From contig NW_024041373.1 in NCBI RefSeq assembly GCF_014851395.1, forward strand, positions 22,328,750 to 22,392,749: DNA of 64,000 nt, read 5' to 3'. Below are positions 36,001 to 41,337 of the stretch, one piece after another (position 1 is the first letter of the stretch; each line of letters begins with the position of its first letter). A program made the translations under genes and the position numbers. The stretch is from Micropterus salmoides. Taxonomy: Eukaryota; Chordata; Actinopteri; Centrarchiformes; Centrarchidae. The notes beneath the pieces were generated by a model. That model saw only the letters and a program-made list of their open reading frames with translations. It searched no databases and had not been told where the DNA came from.

Positions 36001-36317
36001 TATTTTAGACTGACAAGCTCTTGTACAGATTGTTGTAATCATTAAGTTATAATCAAAGACGAGCACTGCTTTATGTGCCAATACTAGTAATACTGTCTGC
36101 CTCTAGATGCTTATTTATTTCTGCTTTTGTACTCTGTACTTGGCTGTTTTATAGGTGCTCTATTGTTTTATTTATCTTAATCTACATTATATTCAGGTAT
36201 AAAGTCAAATGTTTTTGTCACTGTTTACAGATGTAACATAAACATTGCCTTTGTCCTACAGATGTGGAGGGCAGAAAGTCTAAAAGCAGGAGCGGGGAGC
36301 CGCAGCAAAGCTGCTAA
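4340..36317 (+). CDS. ccdc88a: Girdin-like protein (CCDC88A family), 3' 33 exons, partial at 5' end
   Basis: Seen: 33 GT-AG exons whose phases all join, totalling 5,369 coding nt (1,788 codons plus a split codon). The order is the end of a HOOK domain (LLLLLLGCAVQ), a linker with RRTESRQHLSVELADAK, a very long leucine-heptad coiled coil, a basic segment with RERMRSLTLTP, a G-alpha binding and activating (GBA) motif TEVLSLQQFLDE, and a C-terminal basic tail. Known: Girdin (GIV) is a cytosolic, actin- and membrane-associated non-receptor activator of G-alpha-i, an Akt substrate, and a dynein/microtubule linker of the Hook family. Residues match Girdin far better than Daple throughout the coiled coil. 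Inference: cassette exons at 27930 and 31757 and two alternative C-termini. The first HOOK-domain exons and promoter lie upstream of the window. Gene identity is secure; the orthology/paralogy label (a, aa, ab) is not. Confidence 0.93.
5225..5308 (+). CDS. ccdc88a: ccdc88a exon: CEKKEEYIERIQ..
   Basis: 84 nt, phase 0 at both ends, 28 residues from CEKKEEYIERIQ to ASHIQE. Girdin has the nearly identical segment directly after its HOOK domain; Daple diverges more (IEKIKQLDIET). Confidence 0.93.
5519..5659 (+). CDS. ccdc88a: ccdc88a exon: VTHNQENVVDLQW..
   Basis: 141 nt, 47 residues starting VTHNQENVVDLQWLE and ending DERDTQLE. The start is conserved across Hook-family linkers. Acceptor gattttag, donor gtaatg. 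Confidence 0.93.
5890..5932. repeat. (TG)n microsatellite, about 21 units
   Basis: Uninterrupted TG dinucleotides in the ccdc88a intron between the exons at 5519 and 6440. Confidence 0.97.
6440..6612 (+). CDS. ccdc88a: ccdc88a exon: TESRQHLSVELADAK..
   Basis: 173 nt, phase 0 to 2. It encodes TIVELTQERD, a Ser/Pro-rich stretch, then RRTESRQHLSVELADAKAK, which opens the long coiled coil. MRRTESRQHLSVEL is a Girdin hallmark; Daple reads SSEDKQHLAVEL. Confidence 0.95.
6613..10903 (+). other. ccdc88a intron, 4.3 kb
   Basis: Apart from the TG repeat at 8573 and short T tracts near 7850, I see nothing beyond ordinary intron sequence. Confidence 0.7.
8573..8604. repeat. (TG)n microsatellite
   Basis: TG repeat with one TATG interruption, in the 4.3-kb intron of ccdc88a. 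Confidence 0.9.
10904..10985 (+). CDS. ccdc88a: ccdc88a exon: EEKSEQLLDTRQELE..
   Basis: 82 nt after a 4.3-kb intron, acceptor gtctttttttcag. It encodes EEKSEQLLDTRQELE to LKRLQQE, coiled-coil heptads, and joins the previous exon as RRLRQELEEK. Confidence 0.94.
11473..11631 (+). CDS. ccdc88a: ccdc88a exon: SYQLLSDARSARAYRDELD..
   Basis: 159 nt, 53 residues. It carries LLSDARSARAYRDELDALRE and RYKERLHDIEFYKARVE, among the most conserved blocks of the Hook/CCDC88 coiled coil. Confidence 0.95.
12162..12308 (+). CDS. ccdc88a: ccdc88a exon: ELKEDNQVLLETRAMLEE..
   Basis: 147 nt, phase 0, 49 residues of coiled coil from ELKEDNQVLLETRAM to MHDLEM. Acceptor tttctgtag, donor gtgagg. Confidence 0.95.
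12433..12577 (+). CDS. ccdc88a: ccdc88a exon: ERDMDRKRMEELLEEN..
   Basis: 145 nt, phase 0 to 1. It encodes ERDMDRKRMEELLEEN, then AQKQSMDESLHLGWELEQL, near-identical to Girdin. Donor gtaaga. Confidence 0.95.
13229..13407 (+). CDS. ccdc88a: ccdc88a exon: APQKSLGEEVNELTSSRLLK..
   Basis: 179 nt. The split Ala codon rebuilds APQKSLG, as in Girdin, followed by VNELTSSRLLKLEKDNQ and ending NQRLNQK. Confidence 0.94.
13408..14727 (+). other. ccdc88a intron, 1.3 kb
   Basis: AT-rich; nothing recognised. Confidence 0.7.
14728..14865 (+). CDS. ccdc88a: ccdc88a exon: LEQLGSELTADRESL..
   Basis: 138 nt, 46 residues of coiled coil, ending EKTLETLRENSERQ, which is shared with Girdin. It follows a 1.3-kb intron. 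Confidence 0.93.
14866..15852 (+). other. ccdc88a intron, 1.0 kb
   Basis: Nothing recognised. Confidence 0.7.
15853..16036 (+). CDS. ccdc88a: ccdc88a exon: LKGLEQENKHLGQTVSSLRQR..
   Basis: 184 nt, phase 0 to 1. It contains GQTVSSLRQRCQVGAEARVK and ILHESICETTAKLNKMEFE, matching Girdin's TVSSLRQRSQISAEARVKD region. Confidence 0.95.
16189..16319 (+). CDS. ccdc88a: ccdc88a exon: KELDVMKEKGERAEELE..
   Basis: 131 nt. A split Arg codon, then KELDVMKEKGERAEELEIQ and a LGITCEK end. The intron before it is only 152 nt. Confidence 0.94.
16737..17528. mobile_element. non-autonomous hAT-type element, 792 bp
   Basis: Flanked by 8-bp direct repeats CATAATAG (16729-16736) and CATGATAG (17529-17536), one mismatch. 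The ends are short inverted repeats TAAGGCTG / CTGCCTTA. Inside, a 32-bp unit with TTAGATTAAGCGACTAATCG is tandemly repeated nearly three times (17419-17510). No transposase. It sits in the ccdc88a intron before the exon at 17683. Confidence 0.75.
17419..17510. repeat. 32-bp tandem repeat, 2.9 copies
   Basis: Units at 17419-17450 and 17451-17482 are identical; the third (17483-17510) has lost four bases. It lies at the right end of the hAT-type element. Confidence 0.9.
17639..17680 (+). repeat. (GT)21 directly at a 3' splice site
   Basis: Ends 2 nt before the exon at 17683, in place of a pyrimidine tract. Confidence 0.97.
17683..17976 (+). CDS. ccdc88a: ccdc88a exon: VSSLEKENTELEAEGRRLKK..
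   Basis: 294 nt, 98 residues, the longest coiled-coil exon, ending LLKASSKKTERLE. Its acceptor is unusual: a (GT)21 repeat runs to within 2 nt of the exon (tgtgtag|GTG), so there is almost no conventional pyrimidine tract. Confidence 0.94.
18281..18463 (+). CDS. ccdc88a: ccdc88a exon: LSYQGLDTENQRLQKALE..
   Basis: 183 nt, 61 residues: SYQGLDTENQRLQK, IQQLEAELQE, LEELKISSKRLEQLEQE. All match Girdin. The donor gtgctg is weak. Confidence 0.94.
19005..19283 (+). CDS. ccdc88a: ccdc88a exon: NKTLEQESSQLEKDKKLLEK..
   Basis: 279 nt, 93 residues: QLEKDKKLLEKENKRLRQQ, then KENKELVKQATIDKKTL. It joins the previous exon as LEQE-NKTLEQE, in phase 0. Confidence 0.95.
19545..19669 (+). CDS. ccdc88a: ccdc88a exon: ELVSEKLRTQQMNNDLDKL..
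   Basis: 125 nt, phase 0 to 2, carrying SEKLRTQQMNNDLDKLTHEL and LEKIGLNKERLLHDESSDDR. Girdin is nearly identical here. Confidence 0.95.
19709..19749. repeat. perfect 18-bp inverted repeat
   Basis: Arms CTGTGAAGGCTTTTAAAA and its exact complement, separated by 5 nt (cagtt), inside the 328-nt intron before the exon at 19998. Confidence 0.95.
19998..20136 (+). CDS. ccdc88a: ccdc88a exon: FKLLETKLESTLKSSLEIK..
   Basis: 139 nt. A split Arg codon, then FKLLETKLESTLKSSLEIKE and EEKIAALEARLQES, ending RQELKT. Confidence 0.95.
20758..20934 (+). CDS. ccdc88a: ccdc88a exon: VKKNYEALRQREEEERMVQSSPP..
   Basis: 177 nt, 59 residues. EEERMVQSSPP interrupts the coiled coil, as in Girdin. The exon ends LLKVKDRLIEVERN. 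Confidence 0.95.
21066..21227 (+). CDS. ccdc88a: ccdc88a exon: NATLQAEKAALRSQLKQLE..
   Basis: 162 nt, 54 residues: NATLQAEKAALRSQLKQLE, then QTASLQENNTTLQTQNAKLQ. Phase 0 at both ends; the intron before it is only 131 nt. Confidence 0.95.
21864..22137. mobile_element. hAT-type MITE, 274 bp
   Basis: Perfect 8-bp target duplication CTGAAGAT at 21856-21863 and 22138-22145. Ends TAGGGCTGAAC and the complement of TAGGGATGAAC. Non-coding, in the ccdc88a intron between the exons at 21066 and 22916. Confidence 0.88.
22916..23193 (+). CDS. ccdc88a: ccdc88a exon: VENSTLSSQSAALMAQNAQ..
   Basis: 278 nt, phase 0 to 2. It encodes VENSTLSSQSAALMAQNAQ, then HERQAAEYEALIGKHGGLK and HRDLEDK. GC-rich compared with the flanking introns. 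Confidence 0.95.
23356..23499 (+). CDS. ccdc88a: ccdc88a exon: YKQLLQRKGELEELEKNLK..
   Basis: 144 nt, phase 2 to 2: YKQLLQRKGELEELEKNLK, ending LLKEENDR. The acceptor (gcgtgaag) has a poor pyrimidine tract, but phase and homology fix the boundary. Confidence 0.9.
23660..23846 (+). CDS. ccdc88a: ccdc88a exon: LNSSYRQLVKDNENLQLDHK..
   Basis: 187 nt: a split Arg codon, LNSSYRQLVKDNENLQLDHK, and EFSKLKEQYQQLDITSTKL, ending TNQCE. Confidence 0.95.
24044..24095 (+). repeat. (GT)26 directly at a 3' splice site
   Basis: Ends 3 nt before the exon at 24099, in place of a pyrimidine tract. Confidence 0.97.
24099..24244 (+). CDS. ccdc88a: ccdc88a exon: LLSQLKGNLEEENRHLLDQ..
   Basis: 146 nt, phase 0 to 2: LLSQLKGNLEEENRHLLDQ, QTLMLQNRTLLEQTMESKD, FHVEQRQY. 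This block is almost invariant in the family. Its acceptor is preceded by about 26 GT units (24044-24095), then tag. Confidence 0.95.
24441..24533 (+). CDS. ccdc88a: ccdc88a exon: DKLNELRRQKEKLEEKIMDQ..
   Basis: 93 nt: DKLNELRRQKEKLEEKIMDQ, YKFYDPSPPR. This marks the end of the coiled coil and is conserved in Girdin and Daple. Confidence 0.95.
25014..25216 (+). CDS. ccdc88a: ccdc88a exon: basic lipid/Akt-site segment
   Basis: 203 nt, ending in phase 1. It encodes RGNWITLKMKKLIKPK, a basic stretch equivalent to Girdin's phosphoinositide-binding region, then SRERMRSLTLTPSRSE. RERMRS keeps the R-x-R-x-x-S consensus of the Akt site known as Ser1416 in human Girdin. It ends QDSSSIGSGSNSLDD..TQKRSSS. 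Donor gtgagt. Confidence 0.95.
25524..25543. repeat. (TG)n microsatellite
   Basis: Ten TG units in the intron between the exons at 25014 and 27930. Confidence 0.9.
25612..25638. repeat. (TC)n microsatellite
   Basis: About 13 TC units, the pyrimidine strand being the ccdc88a sense strand. Confidence 0.95.
25916..26150 (+). repeat. intragenic duplicate of a ccdc88a exon 3' half plus intron
   Basis: 235 bp colinear with 29931-30165, no gaps, 5 mismatches (25930, 25968, 25969, 25994, 26016), about 98% identical. It contains the last 88 nt of the exon, its donor, and 147 nt of the next intron. The copy keeps an open frame (AFSTTAIDCAALTLPSA) and the donor. An AG at 25915-25916 would give an in-phase acceptor for an exon 25917-26003. 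Confidence 0.95.
27268..27295. repeat. (TG)n microsatellite
   Basis: About 14 TG units in the same intron, 0.6 kb before the basic cassette exon. Confidence 0.95.
27930..28007 (+). CDS. ccdc88a: ccdc88a cassette exon: IKRLPFMRNRSKDKDKAK..
   Basis: 78 nt, phase 1 to 1, so skipping keeps the frame. It encodes IKRLPFMRNRSKDKDKAKA and IYRRSM, a strongly basic insert. A matching exon occurs in some Girdin isoforms (KRLPFLRNRPKDKDK). With it skipped, the flanking exons join directly as SSS-T-MNDLLQ. Acceptor ctctaacag, donor gtaaga. Confidence 0.9.
28008..29781 (+). other. ccdc88a intron, 1.8 kb
   Basis: Contains a fortuitous open stretch at 28962-29228 with a hydrophobic frame, discussed and rejected as coding. 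Nothing else recognised. Confidence 0.6.
29782..30018 (+). CDS. ccdc88a: ccdc88a exon: MNDLLQTMAVAGG..
   Basis: 237 nt, phase 1 to 1. It encodes MNDLLQTMAVAGGPGAQW, a variable centre, then ELAFSTTAIDCAALTLPSA. Girdin has MNDLVQSMVLAGGQW and AFSTTAINF. The second half of this exon and 147 nt of the following intron are duplicated upstream at 25916-26150. Confidence 0.93.
29931..30165 (+). repeat. source copy of the intragenic duplication
   Basis: Second half of the exon 29782-30018 and the start of its intron, repeated 4,015 bp upstream at 25916-26150. The exon context (acceptor and MNDLLQ half) shows this is the original. Confidence 0.93.
30255..30308 (+). CDS. ccdc88a: ccdc88a exon: NVSCEDVAGSLDDPKSQ
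   Basis: 54 nt, phase 1 to 1, encoding DNVSCEDVAGSLDDPKSQ. It corresponds to Girdin's acidic SFEDISPQGVSDD segment. Good splice sites (tctcaacag, gtaaga). Confidence 0.85.
30309..31756 (+). other. ccdc88a intron, 1.4 kb
   Basis: Nothing recognised except the short TG repeat at its 3' end (31731-31748) next to the cassette exon acceptor. Confidence 0.65.
31757..31843 (+). CDS. ccdc88a: possible cysteine-rich cassette exon of ccdc88a
   Basis: 87 nt, phase 1 to 1, open in the required frame, bounded by ttttatcag and gtaagt. It encodes a 29-residue insert with LCPSPAELSITCR and PCSIC, four of whose cysteines lie close together. I do not recognise it in human Girdin. With it skipped, the flanking exons join as SQ-ASRPSSLHSN, matching Girdin's HASRPASLDS. 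It is probably an optional exon; its reality rests on splice-site quality and phase only. Confidence 0.55.
32497..32586 (+). CDS. ccdc88a: ccdc88a exon: SRPSSLHSNRTTSSNSNNN..
   Basis: 90 nt, phase 1 to 1: SRPSSLHSNRTTSSNSNNN, then LASPLEGK. Girdin has SRPASLDSGRTSTSNSNNN. Acceptor ccttacccag, donor gtatgc. Confidence 0.92.
32919..32963. repeat. 19-bp inverted repeat, one mismatch
   Basis: Arms 32919-32937 (AATGTAGGTAGAGTAGGAG) and 32945-32963 with a 7-nt loop, in the intron before the GBA exon. Confidence 0.93.
33072..33352 (+). CDS. ccdc88a: ccdc88a exon with the GBA (G-alpha activating) motif
   Basis: 281 nt, phase 1 to 0. It encodes RPHSESSGEFSLSLDQE, VWSSSGSSPVQ and KTGSPATEVLSLQQFLDEG. 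The last is the GBA motif through which Girdin activates G-alpha-i; the Phe equivalent to human Phe1685 is present. The SP in TGSP corresponds to the CDK5 site Ser1674 of Girdin. The residue equivalent to the inhibitory PKC-theta site Ser1689 is Gly here. Confidence 0.95.
33515..33829. repeat. degraded hAT-like MITE
   Basis: Ends TAGAGCTGGAGCT and CCACTCTTA, with internal AACTAATCGAATGATC and GGTGACGTCTTC blocks like those of 52439-52657 and 54007-54285. In the ccdc88a intron between the GBA exon and the last long exon. Confidence 0.42.
33958..34411 (+). CDS. ccdc88a: ccdc88a exon: C-terminal regulatory region (short form)
   Basis: 454 nt, phase 0 to 1, donor CCCA|gtgagt. It starts SGSQENLTVDSPRLS (Girdin SSSQENL), passes through a basic Ser/Arg-rich region, and ends with STLPRASSVISTAEGTTRR, TSIHDLLSKDNRQPVSVD and QPTP. 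That block is the signature of the Girdin tail. The two C-terminal tyrosines of human Girdin (Tyr1764, Tyr1798) have no counterparts: the position in NPYATLPRASS reads SASSTLPRASS. Confidence 0.94.
34412..34869 (+). CDS. ccdc88a: alternative ccdc88a 3' extension ending in a WYEYGCV PDZ-binding tail
   Basis: If the 34411 donor is not used, the reading frame stays open for 152 more codons to TGA at 34867-34869. The added tail has TTTPLPKSLSLPCHSSED, ESFLGPSFTVESVFMDS and SPEDNQSLWYEYGCV. Daple (CCDC88C) ends in ..VWYEYGCV, whose Gly-Cys-Val binds the Dishevelled PDZ domain. An open frame of this length ending exactly in that motif is unlikely to be chance, so I call it coding in an alternative isoform. 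Full length from the window start would be 1,922 codons. Confidence 0.82.
34870..36261 (+). other. 3' UTR of the GCV isoform / last intron of the Girdin-type isoform
   Basis: Sequence after the alternative stop. T-rich stretches near 35570-35600; no clear AATAAA was settled on, so it is unknown where the long-tail transcript is polyadenylated. Confidence 0.5.
36262..36317 (+). CDS. ccdc88a: ccdc88a terminal exon, Girdin-type C-terminus
   Basis: Acceptor ttgtcctacag. Joined in phase 1 to the exon ending 34411, it reads NVEGRKSKSRSGEPQQSC and then TAA at 36315-36317. Human Girdin ends NSKSRSREQQSS, so this is the classical tail. Confidence 0.9.
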
Positions 36318-36388
36318 ACCCCGCCCCCACCACCCTCGTCTGTCTGCTACCATGCTGTGAGCGCGTGGTGAGTGAGTGCTGCTCGAGT

Positions 36389-36412
36389 GGGGGGGGTGGG
36401 GGGTGGGGGGGG
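36389..36412 (+). repeat. G-rich tract in ccdc88a 3' UTR
   Basis: Runs of 8, 6 and 8 G separated by single T, starting 72 nt after the stop at 36317. It can hold four G3 tracts. Confidence 0.85.
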
Positions 36413-38066
36413 TTGAGTTTTGTCTCCATGGGAACCTAAAACATGGTGTAACAGATGTCATCCATCCTGCTGTGCACTTGCTTCCCCTGCTTCTCGTAAG
36501 CCAAACCCCATCCCCGCTGTCCTGTTCGTCGACCCACTTACCCTGTGGTGCCAAACGCCTGTTCACAGAGCCTGACAGGACCCTGCATGGCATATGGGCC
36601 GTTTTGCCATGTTGCTCTGAGTGTGTGAACGCTTTGCCTGTTTGTGTCCCCAAACCCCCAAGAGAAGTCCTATGACTCCAGCACCTCAACGTATCCCTCC
36701 TCTACGATGCTTCTTGTGGTGTTGGTGTAGGTACTGCTGAGTGTTTCCTGGTGGTGGAAAAAAAATAGGCCCTTTGCTGTTCTCAGGCTGCGTGTTGTTG
36801 CTGCATGGCTTCGGTGTAGCGCTGAAATCCTTCCCCCGTCTTGTTCCCTTGATAACGCACATAGATCCAGACTGGCTGTTTTCTTCTGCCTCCTTGTATA
36901 TCACTGTCTACTGAAACAGTTTCTGACTTTTAATCTTCTTTATTCTCTCTTTTTTATGTTGTGTTCTCTTCTGTTTACTGTTTACTTTCTAATCTGTCTA
37001 TTGTTCTTTCTATTCTTACTCTTTCCACTCCTTTGCTTGCCTGGGACTCAGAGAGAAAGGTGGCCTTGGAGCTGTGTGTCTGAAGCCAAGTAGAGTTAAT
37101 CTGCTGAGACCGTCTACAGTGAGAAAAGATTGTATATGCCAGTTTCCATTTTCTTCCCTGTTTCTTTTTTTTTTTTTGAAACCCAGGACACTTCAGTAGA
37201 GAAATGTGGCTTCCTTCTCTGTTTTGTTTTTTCTTCCTTGAATCAAGGAAATGACAGAAAAATATTAAAAATGTTGCAGTGACAGTTTTTTTTCTTTTTT
37301 TCTATAAAGACTAAAGATGTGGCAGATTGCACTGCCATGTGTCCTTCAGTGTGACGGACTGCTAGATGTGCACTAGTCAACGGATTTAAGATTAAAGTGC
37401 CAATGTTCACACAACAGCCAAAAGGGCGATCTTAAACCAGACTGATGACTCCTTTTTGGATCATCTGTGTAACTTCAAAGACAGTCAGACATTCTGCCCA
37501 ACACCATGACCATAAAAAAATGTTTTTGTAAATGGGCAGCATGCACAAGCAAAAATAACATTCAGGCAGGCTCGTACAAAACATTTTCATAGCATGTCAG
37601 CACTGAACATTTCCACCTGCTATCAGACTGAATAATCACAATGTGCATGAAGCAATCAGCCAATCACCCCACTTCCTTTATCCAATCAAAGAGGAGGACA
37701 GTGTTCAGTGGGGATTTTACTTGCCAGGATGCCAAATGGACTTGGACAGGAAGCCATGACAGCTGTGGGATTGATTGGCGTCTGTTGACTGCCAATCATG
37801 AGTGACGGTTGTGTGATCTGAGTGCGAGAGAGACTTATCTTGGGGAGTGTTCCAGGTCACCTATATGACAGTTGGCAGCCATAGCTCATGCCACCACAGA
37901 CAGACATCCTGAAACAAACCCCCTACACACTGTTCATCTTAGCTGAAATCATATATCATCATAGATCCTTGATCAAATAACAGTTAGAGCACCCTCATAG
38001 TTCATTGACATCATACCATCACAGTATTGTGTATTTACTTTCTGAGGCATGCAGTGAGAAACTGTT

Positions 38067-38072
38067 AATAAA
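38067..38072 (+). terminator. candidate polyadenylation signal AATAAA (ccdc88a)
   Basis: AATAAA about 1.75 kb after the Girdin-type stop, followed within 30-80 nt by T/GT-rich sequence. A second AATAAA lies at 38759. The choice between them is inference. Confidence 0.35.
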
Positions 38073-38100
38073 TCTGTTTGTATAGGTGACCTGTAATCTG

Positions 38101-39759
38101 CTCCATCACATACGGAACGTGCAGATTTCTGTTGCTGTGTTGAACATGGTGGTGGTGATGAGACCCAGTGTTTTCCTCCTTTTCCACTTTTACATAAACC
38201 CATTTGATGTAATTAAAAATCATGAAGTCTACTGTGTGCTCTTTTTGTTTCTGTTTTTATGCCGGAACATCCAAATGTTCATGTTGTTTTTAGGAACACA
38301 GGAATATGTTCCTCGTGTTAAAATTAAGTTTGGGTAAGGAGTCTACACACCTTTACAAGAGTGAAAATGGTGGAAGAAAGCTCCACCATTTTCTTCATTC
38401 TTTTTCAGTGTTGCACTAAACTTTTTCCCTTTTGTAGAAGTGCACATGTGGAAGTGTAGAATTTCCTTTAAAAAAAAGTCCCTTAGCTGAGATGGAGCAA
38501 ATATTGTAGCAAATTGAGTCTTACCTGTTCATTAGATGCACCTGTATCACCTTGTGCTTTCTATTTCAAAAGCCCTAAAGGATATCCTACCCTGGTTTTG
38601 TTGATACTGTCAGAGAGGTGTTGATTCAATTATATCGTCATTAAGGACGTTGTTGTGTTAAAATATATTAAGAAGGGTTTCTGATACTCTGGTCCAGGAC
38701 AACATCCTGGTTAACACAGAGTACTGGTTTAGCAATTCACTCGGTGAATAGGTCTTTAAATAAACTAATCAAAGTCTATGTAGAAGAACCAGATATATTG
38801 TGTTTTTTTTTATACCATGTATTCTTCTTGTCCAAACCAGGTGCCTACATTGCCCACATTGCAACTCAAACGCTAAGCTCGCTGCTTTGCGTCTCCACAC
38901 CTTTTTTTTAGATTTCTTTTAATTTTTAGACTTGTATAACTCCCTCAGACCTGTAAAAAGAGTGTGTGTGAAAGTGTGTAAAATTGGTGCAGTTCCCCTC
39001 TTAAAAAAAAAAAAATCAATACTTTGTGGTGTAATTTCAGGTATTTTTTGCAAAATTTGTTTGGGGTTTTTGTACAAAAAGCTTTTTGCAGAACTGATTT
39101 ATATCAAAGGGAAGGTCCTTGCTTGAAAAAAAATTGTACAGATTAATCAGGTGCTTTTACTGACTGTGGCTGATTCTCAGGTGGTTCTCTTGTTCTGATT
39201 CTCAATTGCGTTGAGGTCTAATGCAGAATAATTGAGAAAACGTGTGAAGGTTTGTAGGGCCTCAAACAGAACATGAACAAAACACAGATGGGTAGATCTG
39301 TGAGGAGCTGCCAGTTGTTGAATTGTCCCTCTTGGTAAGCTCTTTTTCCACCCAGCAATATTTGACAAGGAAACTCCACATCTCCAAACATCATGTCCTT
39401 GGTCGCGTATGTATTGTGAGCCACCACAGGCGAACACATCATGTCCTGTCTGAGTGGTGAGGAAAGATTTCATCATGAATCAGAGGTATGAAAACACATC
39501 TTCACACCTTCACCCAGGAGCTGAAGCTTAAAGGAGGTTCACAATCTTTCAATAGTCAGAAGCCCACATTCCTGTACTATTTAAGTGTGCTGTAATACAG
39601 TGGTGGAAATTAACTATCTAAAGTATAATTTGCGTATTTCCATTTTATGCTACTTTATACTTACTTTACATTTTAGATGCATATTGTTTTTACTTTTACT
39701 ACGTTTATTTGATAACTTTAGTTATTGTTACTCTGCAGATTCAGATGTATATTACAAAA
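38101..39759. other. intergenic or distal ccdc88a 3' UTR
   Basis: AT-rich, with the hairpin at 38363 and an AATAAA at 38759. No coding region recognised. Confidence 0.5.
38363..38393. repeat. perfect 12-bp inverted repeat
   Basis: GAAAATGGTGGA and its complement with a 7-nt loop, close to the presumed end of the ccdc88a transcript. Confidence 0.9.
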
Positions 39760-40018
39760 TACACTGCTCAAAAAAAATAAAGGGAACACTAAAATAACAT
39801 CCTAGAACTGAATGAAATAATCTCATTAAATACTCTTTTCTTTACATAGTTGAATGTGCTGACAACAAAATCACGCAAAAATTATCAATGGAAATCAAAT
39901 CTATCAACCCATGGAGGTCTGGATTTGGAGTCACACTCAAAGTCAAAGCGGAAAACCACATTATAGGCCGATCCAACTTTGACGTAATGTCCTTAAAACA
40001 AGTCAAAATGAGGCTCAG

Positions 40019-40020
<2 letters not shown>

Positions 40021-40055
<35 letters not shown>
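40021..40055. repeat. (GT)n inside the Tc1-like element
   Basis: About 17 GT units lying at the 3' end of the transposase reading frame, encoding a His-Thr repeat on the - strand. Confidence 0.97.
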
Positions 40056-40056
<1 letters not shown>

Positions 40057-41038
40057 CCGTGACCTCCACGTGCCTGTATGACCTCCCTACAACGCCTGGG
40101 CATGCTCCTGATGAGGTGGCAGATGGTCTCCTGAGGGATCTCCTCCCAGACCTGGACTAAAGCATCCGCCAACTCCTGGACAGTCTGTGGTGCAACGTGG
40201 CGTTGGTGGATGGAGCGAGCCATGATGTCCCAGATGTGCTCAATTGGATTCAGGTCTGGGGAACGGGCGGGCCAGTCCATAGCATCAATGCCTTCCTCTT
40301 GCAGGAACTGCTGACACACTCCAGCCACATGAGGTCTAGCATTGTCTTGCATTAGGAGGAACCCAGGGCCAACCACACCAGCATATGGTCTCACAAGGGG
40401 TCTGAGGATCTCATCTTGGTACCTAATGGCAGTCAGGCTACCTCTGGCGAGCACATGGAGGGCTGTGCGGCCCCCCCAAAGAAATGCCAAACCATTACTG
40501 ACCCACCGCCAAACCGGTCATGCTGGAGGATGTTGCAGGCAGCAGAACGTTCTCCACGGCGTCTCCAGACTCTGTCACGTCTGTCACATGTGCTCAGTGT
40601 GAACCTGCTTTCATCTGTGAAGAGCACAGGGCGCCAGTGGCGAATTTGCCAATCTTGCATCCTGCACGGTATTGGGCTGTAAGCACAACCCCCACCTGTG
40701 GACGTTGGGCCCTCATACCACCCTCATAGAGTCTGTTTCTGACCGTTTGAGCAGACACATGCACATTCGTGGCCTGCTGGAGGTCATTTTGCAGGGCTCT
40801 GGCAGTGCTCCTCCTGCTCGTCCTTGCGGAGGTAGCGGTCCTGCTGCTGGGTTGTTGCCCTCCTACGGCCTCCTCCACGTCTCCTGATGTACTAGCCTGT
40901 CTCCTGGTAGCGCCTCCATGCTCTGGACACTACGCTGACAGACACAGCAAACCTTCTTGCCACAGCTCGCATTGATGTGCCATCCTGGATGAGCTGCACT
41001 ACCTGAGCCACTTGTGTGGGTTGTAGACTCCGTCTCAT
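40035..41038 (-). pseudogene. Tc1-like transposase, frameshifted
   Basis: Starts about MRRSLQPTQVAQVVQLIQDG with a helix-turn-helix (RAVARRFAVSVSVVSRAW), then VSAQTVRNRLYEGG. The catalytic DDE blocks are visible: LFTDESRF (first Asp), LMQDNARPH (second Asp) and SPDLNPIEHIWD (Glu). The frame changes near 40880, 40660 and 40480, so no intact protein can be made. The C-terminal coding end (ARGGHGHTHTH) has run into a (GT)n microsatellite on the + strand. Confidence 0.92.
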
Positions 41039-41337
41039 GCTACCACTAGAGTGAAAGCACCGCCAGCATTCAAAAGTGATCAAAACATCAGCCAGGAAGC
41101 ATTGGAACTGAGAAGTGGTCTGTGGTCACCACCTGCAGAACCACTCCTTTATTGGGGGTGTCTTGCTAATTGCCTATAATTTCCACCTGTTGTCCCTTCC
41201 ATTTGCACAACAGCATGTGAAATTGATTGTCAATCAGTGTTGCTTCCTATGTGGACAGTTTGATTTCACAGGAGTGTGATTGACTTGGAGTTACATTGTG
41301 TTGTTTAACTGTTCCCTTTATTTTTTTGAGCAATGTA

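Larger units (their letters stand above)
36318..38100 (+). other. ccdc88a: probable ccdc88a 3' UTR
   Basis: Non-coding sequence after the Girdin-type stop, with pyrimidine-rich stretches and no coding homology. A G-rich tract lies at 36389-36412. Candidate AATAAA signals are at 38067-38072 and 38759-38764; the end of the transcript cannot be fixed from sequence alone. Confidence 0.45.
39762..41335 (-). mobile_element. Tc1/mariner-type DNA transposon, decayed
   Basis: About 1.57 kb between TA dinucleotides (39760-39761 and 41336-41337). The ends are inverted repeats: CACTGCTCAAAAAAAATAAA at the left and the complement of CATTGCTCAAAAAAATAAA at the right. It carries a broken transposase on the - strand. 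Located in the intergenic space between the 3' ends of ccdc88a and camk2g. Confidence 0.93.
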
